Source: Mycolicibacterium crocinum (lineage in GTDB: Bacteria > Actinomycetota > Actinomycetes > Mycobacteriales > Mycobacteriaceae). Taken from it: a DNA stretch of 64,000 nucleotides. Location: the NCBI RefSeq assembly GCF_022370635.2, contig NZ_CP092363.2, positions 1 to 64,000 of the forward strand, read 5' to 3'. The translations under genes and the position numbers were made by a program. Of the stretch, positions 59,980 to 64,000 are shown in pieces. Position 1 is the first letter of the stretch. Each line of letters starts with the position of its first letter. The notes under the pieces were generated by a model that saw only the letters and a list, made by a program, of their open reading frames with translations, made no database searches and had not been told where the DNA came from.

Positions 59980-62034
59980 CTAGGACGGGGCAGGCGTATA
60001 GATAGCCGGATTCTTGCCCAGATCGACGGTGCCCTGAACCGGAATCGGGAACGTGTAGTTAGGGGTTCCAGAAGTGACCGTAGCGGTCGCTGGCCAGCGA
60101 ACAATGCCGCTGACGACGACGCTGAGGCTCTGGGGATCAAACTTGGTGGTCATATCGCCGAAGTCGCCACTTCCGGTGACCGATACGGTGCCGGCAACAA
60201 CGTTGGCGCTGGCGCGGGTGATCTTCGGGCAATCCGGCGGTGACACCTCGCCGTGGAAGCAATAGCGTCCCCAGCTGTCAAGCGCATCGTTGACCGCTTT
60301 GCGGCCCACATCCGTCAATGTCGCCGTCAGCTGCAGCGCGGGCCCCGGTGGGGACGTAAGTGCGTCGAGCAGAAGCGGTTTGGTCGGGGCGGTGATCGCG
60401 ATGTTCGGATTGGTCGAGGAGATGTGCACAGCACCGGGAAACAGCGGGACCGCGGTGGCCGGCTTCACCGCTACGTTCCACACCGAGACCGCTCCTAGCA
60501 GAGCTGTGGGCGATTGATTCGACGACAGCGACAGTGTTGCCGTGGTTGCCTGCAATTTCCACTCATCACCGTTGCGGCGCACGGCGATACGGGTCTGACT
60601 TGGTTGGTCACCGAACCGAGCCCCGAGCACCACGTACTGAACCTGTTCTGGATCATCGCCAGGTCCTGGCGGAGCAGTGGCCACGCTGATATTGGTAATC
60701 GGCGTGAGTGCCAGCTGTTCTCGCAGAACAGCAGCGGTGAGCATTCGCGTGTCGCTGGGCGGGGACGCGCTTAACGCGAGCGCTGTCGCAGCATCCCCGG
60801 CCGCCAGTGCCCGCAAGTACCGGTCGGCAACCGAACGGGCCGACTCCGCCGCAGACGGCGAACCCGGTGCCGCATCCCCACCGCCGCCAGAAAGCGTGAC
60901 AACACCGACCAGTGTCGCGACGGTCACCACCGCGAGACCGATCACCGCGATGGTGACCGTGCGGAGCCGCGATCGACGCCGGGCGACCGGTGCGGGCAAC
61001 GAAGCCACGTGGTGATCATCGAGTGAGGGACGGTGCGGGGCAGCAGGTCGATAGTCCCTCGGCGGTGGCGGTGTGGGCTGCCATGGCTGCCCGACGAGGT
61101 CGGGCGAGGCCGCGAGGGGCCAGGCTCCGGTGGGGGCGTGTTGGGTGGGGGTTGCTGTGGCGGTGGGGTCGGCGGTCATGTCGGCGATCTGGGCGGTGAG
61201 CGCGGTGGCGAAGTCGTTGCAGCGGGCGAAACGCTGGTGTGGGTGTTTGGACAGTGCGCGGGCGAGGATGGGGTCCAGGGCGGCCAGGTCGGGGCGGGTT
61301 TGTCCGGGCAGTGGGGGAGGGCTGCTCAGGTGGGCGCTGATGACGGCGACGGGGTTGGAGTGGTCGAAGAGTTTGGTGCCGGTCAGCAGGTGGTAGGCGG
61401 TGGCTGCCAGGGCGTATTGGTCGGCGCGGCCGTCGATGTCGTCGCCGCGTAGTTGTTCTGGGGCGGCGTAGGCGACGGTTCCCACGGTCATGTTGGTCAT
61501 GGTCAGGCCGCTGATGTCGTTGAGGTTTCGGGCGATGCCGAAGTCGGTCAACAACACTCGTGGCGGCGACCCGTCGGTGGGGGTGGTGATCATGATGTTG
61601 GCGGGTTTGATGTCGCGGTGCATCAGGCCGCGGGAGTGGGCGTAGTCGAGGGCTTCAGCGACGGCGGCGATGACCGCGGCGACCTCGTGGGCGGGCATGC
61701 CGGCCGGATAGCGTTGGCGCAGTTGGGCGCCCAGATCGGTGCCCTCGACGTAGTCCATGGTGATCCACAGCTGGGCGTCGCATTCGCCGCGGTCGTGCAC
61801 CCCGACGATGTGGGGATGCCACAGTGAGGCCGCCAGATCAGCCTCACGCACAAAGCGTTGCCGGTACTCCTGGTCGGCGGAGACATCAGCCGGCAACACC
61901 TTCATCGCCTCACGGCGCGGTAACCGAGGGTGGGCCACCCGGTACACCTCACCCATCCCACCCGCGCCCAGCAAACACTCCACCCGGTAACCCGCGAACA
62001 CCGAACCAGGACTCAACACGACGGCGCCCCCCAT
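59980..62034 (-). CDS. Transmembrane Ser/Thr protein kinase, copy B
   Basis: The 684-residue product (from MGGAVVLSPGS) has a kinase domain identical in sequence to that of copy A over about 250 residues, including HRDIKPAN and DFGIARN. It then has its own juxtamembrane segment, a membrane helix (about 370-395) and an external domain. That domain is homologous to but clearly diverged from that of copy A, with an NTF2-like region and a CFHGEVSPPDC pair. It ends 38 bases before the copy A start, so the two probably share a transcript. Both could phosphorylate the FHA-XRE regulator or ESX proteins. Confidence 0.92.
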   Translation of the reverse strand: MGGAVVLSPGSVFAGYRVECLLGAGGMGEVYRVAHPRLPRREAMKVLPADVSADQEYRQRFVREADLAASLWHPHIVGVHDRGECDAQLWITMDYVEGTDLGAQLRQRYPAGMPAHEVAAVIAAVAEALDYAHSRGLMHRDIKPANIMITTPTDGSPPRVLLTDFGIARNLNDISGLTMTNMTVGTVAYAAPEQLRGDDIDGRADQYALAATAYHLLTGTKLFDHSNPVAVISAHLSSPPPLPGQTRPDLAALDPILARALSKHPHQRFARCNDFATALTAQIADMTADPTATATPTQHAPTGAWPLAASPDLVGQPWQPTPPPPRDYRPAAPHRPSLDDHHVASLPAPVARRRSRLRTVTIAVIGLAVVTVATLVGVVTLSGGGGDAAPGSPSAAESARSVADRYLRALAAGDAATALALSASPPSDTRMLTAAVLREQLALTPITNISVATAPPGPGDDPEQVQYVVLGARFGDQPSQTRIAVRRNGDEWKLQATTATLSLSSNQSPTALLGAVSVWNVAVKPATAVPLFPGAVHISSTNPNIAITAPTKPLLLDALTSPPGPALQLTATLTDVGRKAVNDALDSWGRYCFHGEVSPPDCPKITRASANVVAGTVSVTGSGDFGDMTTKFDPQSLSVVVSGIVRWPATATVTSGTPNYTFPIPVQGTVDLGKNPAIYTPAPS
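61127..62017. repeat. 891-bp direct repeat, copy B (first copy 59046-59936)
   Basis: This is the second copy of the kinase-encoding segment. The 8-9 clustered differences change MGRR of copy A into LPRR of copy B just before the catalytic lysine region. The rest of the kinase is unchanged. Confidence 0.9.
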
Positions 62035-62121
62035 GATGAAACCGCAGCGACGCGCCACCACCAGCTAGGTTGGCAGCGGCGATCGGCGAGGGGAGTGTCG
62101 ACGTCCATCAGGCTCTTCGCG

Positions 62122-62913
62122 CTACTGGGGTGGGGAAATCTGGTAGGCGCCCTTGTCGTCTTGGAAGGTGGCGGTGATCTCGCGCTTCACTCCGTCGATG
62201 CTGACAGCGCACACGAATGTAGCGTCCTTCTCGACGACCGGGTTACGGCCCTGATTACACACAACATCACGCACGTGACCCGGGCCATAGCCGCTGACGT
62301 CATCGCTCAACAATGTCTGAATGTTGTTCTGCGCCTGCGTAATATCCAGTTCAGTACGGGTGAAGAAGCCAGGGGTCCAAAACCCCATGACCAACACCGC
62401 CGCCACGACAACGATCAGTGCGCCAACAGCAGCGGTGATTACTCGGACTCTGCTGCGAGGCCGCGATGAGGGGACACCAAAATCAGCGAATCCGGCCGTC
62501 GTCGGCGGTGGCACCGGAATATGGGCTGCATTCGACCGACCCGATGGCGGATAGGGCGCCCACGGCTGAGGTCCGGCAGGGCCTGCAGCGCGAGGACTCA
62601 GGCCCGCGCCATGGCGGTACGAAGGCGGCGCCGGAGGCGCCGGCGGCGCCGGGGGGTAATGCGGGTTCGCGACCGGGCCGGGGTTCACTGCGCGCTCATG
62701 CACCAGGGGGCGGCCGGCGCCGGCCGGGCCACGCGGGGTTGGGGTGACAACCGTAGTCCGGTCGTCAGCCGGGGATGACGCCGATCGTGTCGTGCCTGCT
62801 GGCCGACCATGAACTTCAGTCCCCGGCTCCGGCGGAACCGTCCCACCGGCAGGAGCTGCAGACCCCGAGGTCGGCCAGGGGCGAGTCCGATCGGATTCGT
62901 CAGAGGACGCCAC
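62122..62913 (-). CDS. Single-pass membrane protein with DUF4333-like external domain
   Basis: The 263-residue product has a long Pro/Ala-rich cytosolic part (1-150), one membrane helix (about 162-185) and a short external domain (about 190-263) with two cysteines (DVVCNQG and FVCAVSI), as in DUF4333 proteins of actinobacteria. The chosen GTG 62913 has GAGAGGAG seven bases upstream; ATG 62931 and an earlier start are less likely. It lies 87 bases upstream of kinase copy B on the same strand and may be a kinase target or co-sensor. Confidence 0.8.
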   Translation of the reverse strand: MASSDESDRTRPWPTSGSAAPAGGTVPPEPGTEVHGRPAGTTRSASSPADDRTTVVTPTPRGPAGAGRPLVHERAVNPGPVANPHYPPAPPAPPAPPSYRHGAGLSPRAAGPAGPQPWAPYPPSGRSNAAHIPVPPPTTAGFADFGVPSSRPRSRVRVITAAVGALIVVVAAVLVMGFWTPGFFTRTELDITQAQNNIQTLLSDDVSGYGPGHVRDVVCNQGRNPVVEKDATFVCAVSIDGVKREITATFQDDKGAYQISPPQ

Positions 62914-63008
62914 CGTCGATCTCCTCTCCATGATCACCTGTGCCAGTGTTACCACACCACGGCCCTCCCTAGTCCTGGGTGCGAGCGCACTGTCGGCCCG
63001 GCCTCAAT

Positions 63009-63452
63009 CTAGGCTGCGCGAGCTCGATGGTCGCCTCTGTGGCGACGCCGCCGTACCGAAGTCGGCGGCATAGCTGGGGCGGGCAAGCCGGGTAGCTCGA
63101 CGCCGCGCCGCTGCTCGAACTGCGCCAACAGATAGCGGTAGGCCGCCTCAAGCAGATCGGGGCTGCTCTTGTCGCCCGGCAGTGAGAGACCGCCCCACAC
63201 GCCGTACTCCTCCCGTGCGGCGACGGCGTTGTAACCGCAGCGTCCGACGAACGGGCAGTCCTGGCACGCCCGCACAGCGAGCACCCGGTCCTTAAACTGC
63301 GAGAACCACAGTTCCTGGCCGTTGCGGACCCGATTCGGGTCGACTGCCTGGCACGGCGTGGTCTCGCTGGTGTGAAACAACCGCACCTCAATGGTCGTAT
63401 CCGGGCCGACGGGTTTCGCCGACTCGTCGGCGGCGGTAACGGGCGAGCTCAT
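63009..63452 (-). CDS. WhiB-family iron-sulphur regulator, copy 2
   Basis: The 147-residue product has Cys residues at TPCQAVDP (about 34) and ACQDCPFVGRC (about 63-72), the GVWGG turn and a basic tail. It differs from the 32.6-kb copy mainly at the N-terminus and at a few conserved substitutions. GAGG lies about 11 bases before ATG 63452. It heads the minus-strand unit of DUF4333 and kinase genes, so it may be co-transcribed with them, or it may regulate them. Confidence 0.92.
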   Translation of the reverse strand: MSSPVTAADESAKPVGPDTTIEVRLFHTSETTPCQAVDPNRVRNGQELWFSQFKDRVLAVRACQDCPFVGRCGYNAVAAREEYGVWGGLSLPGDKSSPDLLEAAYRYLLAQFEQRRGVELPGLPAPAMPPTSVRRRRHRGDHRARAA

Positions 63453-63650
63453 CGTCGGTTAGTCCTCGCCGTGGTTCGGATACCGACCGGCACCGGGAGG
63501 AACCCCCAGACTGGGGCGGGCCGACCCGCCATTGCGGGGCGCTTTAGAAATACCTGAAGCATCATGATGTGGATGCTAACGGCAACCATCCAGTTTATGC
63601 AACAATAAATATTAAAGCGTAACGGAGCGAATGATCCCCATGACACATGT
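63453..63650 (-). promoter_or_regulatory. A/T-richer upstream region of WhiB copy 2
   Basis: The region contains an exact 10-bp palindrome CATCATGATG at 63560-63569 and an A/T-rich patch (AACAATAAATATTAAAG near 63601-63617) that could include a promoter. No gene is seen. The repeats of WhiB copy 1 are not present here. Confidence 0.45.
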
Positions 63651-63699
63651 CCGACAGTGCGTAGCTGCTGTTGAGCTGCAACGAAGCGTCGTCGCCTGG

Positions 63700-64000
63700 G
63701 TGTGCGAGTCTCGCCAATCCGATGGGGGGCGCTTCATCTCTCGGCGAGCAACGATCAGAGTCGACGGGCCTGCATCAGTGGTTGCTGCAGCGTCGGCTGG
63801 TTGGTTGTGCCAGGGTGCCCGCCGTTTGCGGTGAATCGCTCAACCCGATGGGGTGAAGCGTTGGAATGACCCTGGTGAAATGCGGTTATGCAGCCGAGCT
63901 GGTGAGAGCCCGCGGTCCTCGTTGAGTTCCAGGCCGCAGAAGTGTTGACAGCAGCCGGAATTGGGCACCACTCATCCGATCTGTCAGTGGCAGTGCTGCG
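63700..64000 (+). other. Non-coding, structured region at right end, possible group II intron 5' part
   Basis: From GTGCGAG at 63702 (matching the GUGYG start of group II introns) to the end there is no convincing gene. The 7-mers CGCTTCA (near 63730) and TGAAGCG (near 63855) are complementary and sit next to two copies of CCGATGGGG. A further stem GCGG-CCT/AGG-CGC lies near 63912-63937. The segment may be the start of an intron RNA domain I or another structured RNA. The window ends before any reverse transcriptase could be seen. Confidence 0.3.

Noticed and set aside
59372..61827. Pairs of identical plus-strand frames at 59372-59746 and 61453-61827
   Set aside because: They are antisense to the duplicated kinase domains. 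Their identity only reflects the DNA repeat.
63631..63834. 67-codon plus-strand frame near the right end
   Set aside because: The start lies next to an A/T-rich patch but there is no good ribosome site, and the frame runs into the possibly structured RNA region.

Overview
The window is high-GC actinobacterial DNA and is best read as part of a large mycobacterial plasmid. Three things support this. It has a complete type VII (ESX) secretion locus with PE and PPE genes. It has plasmid maintenance genes: two related replication-type genes, two parA operons and an array of origin-like repeats. The first gene looks like a membrane component of a conjugative type IV system whose other genes would lie outside the window. 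No rRNA, tRNA or CRISPR array was seen.

Layout. 1-3.65 kb: end of a conjugation-type operon, plus a convergent unknown gene. 3.7-21.3 kb (minus strand): the ESX core, in transcription order eccB, eccC, PE, PPE, two WXG100 genes, espG, an espI-like ATPase, eccD, mycP, eccE, eccA. 21.5-28.8 kb (minus): ESX accessory genes, namely an NlpC/P60 hydrolase, a small paralogue of its N-terminal module, a membrane protein, a lytic transglycosylase sharing the same N-terminal module, a large two-part secretion-associated protein, a one-TM protein and a small YxxxE protein. The order resembles chromosomal ESX-2 more than ESX-1, ESX-3 or ESX-5. 28.9-41.5 kb: further ESX-associated genes (two EspB-like proteins, EspC-like, two YbaB/EspL-like), an XRE regulator, a WhiB protein and a frameshifted rep copy. 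41.5-44.0 kb: five palindromic repeats followed by an intact rep gene and an overlapping WhiB-like gene. 44.5-50.6 kb: parAB, a second parA with a partner gene, a parA remnant, a repeat-rich centromere-like region and small DNA-binding genes. 50.6-53.2 kb: an unknown gene, a DprA-like gene, a broken zinc-finger gene and a Cys-rich gene. 53.2-63.5 kb: an envelope-sensing island with two PknH-sensor-like exported proteins, a zinc metalloprotease lipoprotein, an FHA-XRE regulator, two Ser/Thr kinases, a DUF4333-like protein and a second WhiB. The last 300 bases are non-coding and may be the 5' part of a structured RNA such as a group II intron.

How the parts may work together (inference). EccBCDE with MycP form the membrane channel, EccA and EspG handle PE-PPE and Esx cargo, and the two hydrolases open peptidoglycan. 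On known plasmids of this kind, ESX and the type IV system are both needed for transfer. The kinases, FHA-XRE protein and WhiB proteins could tie expression to envelope state.

A recurring theme is duplication. There are two rep genes, two parA operons plus a remnant, two very similar WhiB genes, a truncated copy of an esp gene, and two cases where nearly identical DNA encodes one domain of two otherwise different proteins (676 bp and 891 bp repeats). This suggests a cointegrate history with continuing gene conversion or domain swapping.
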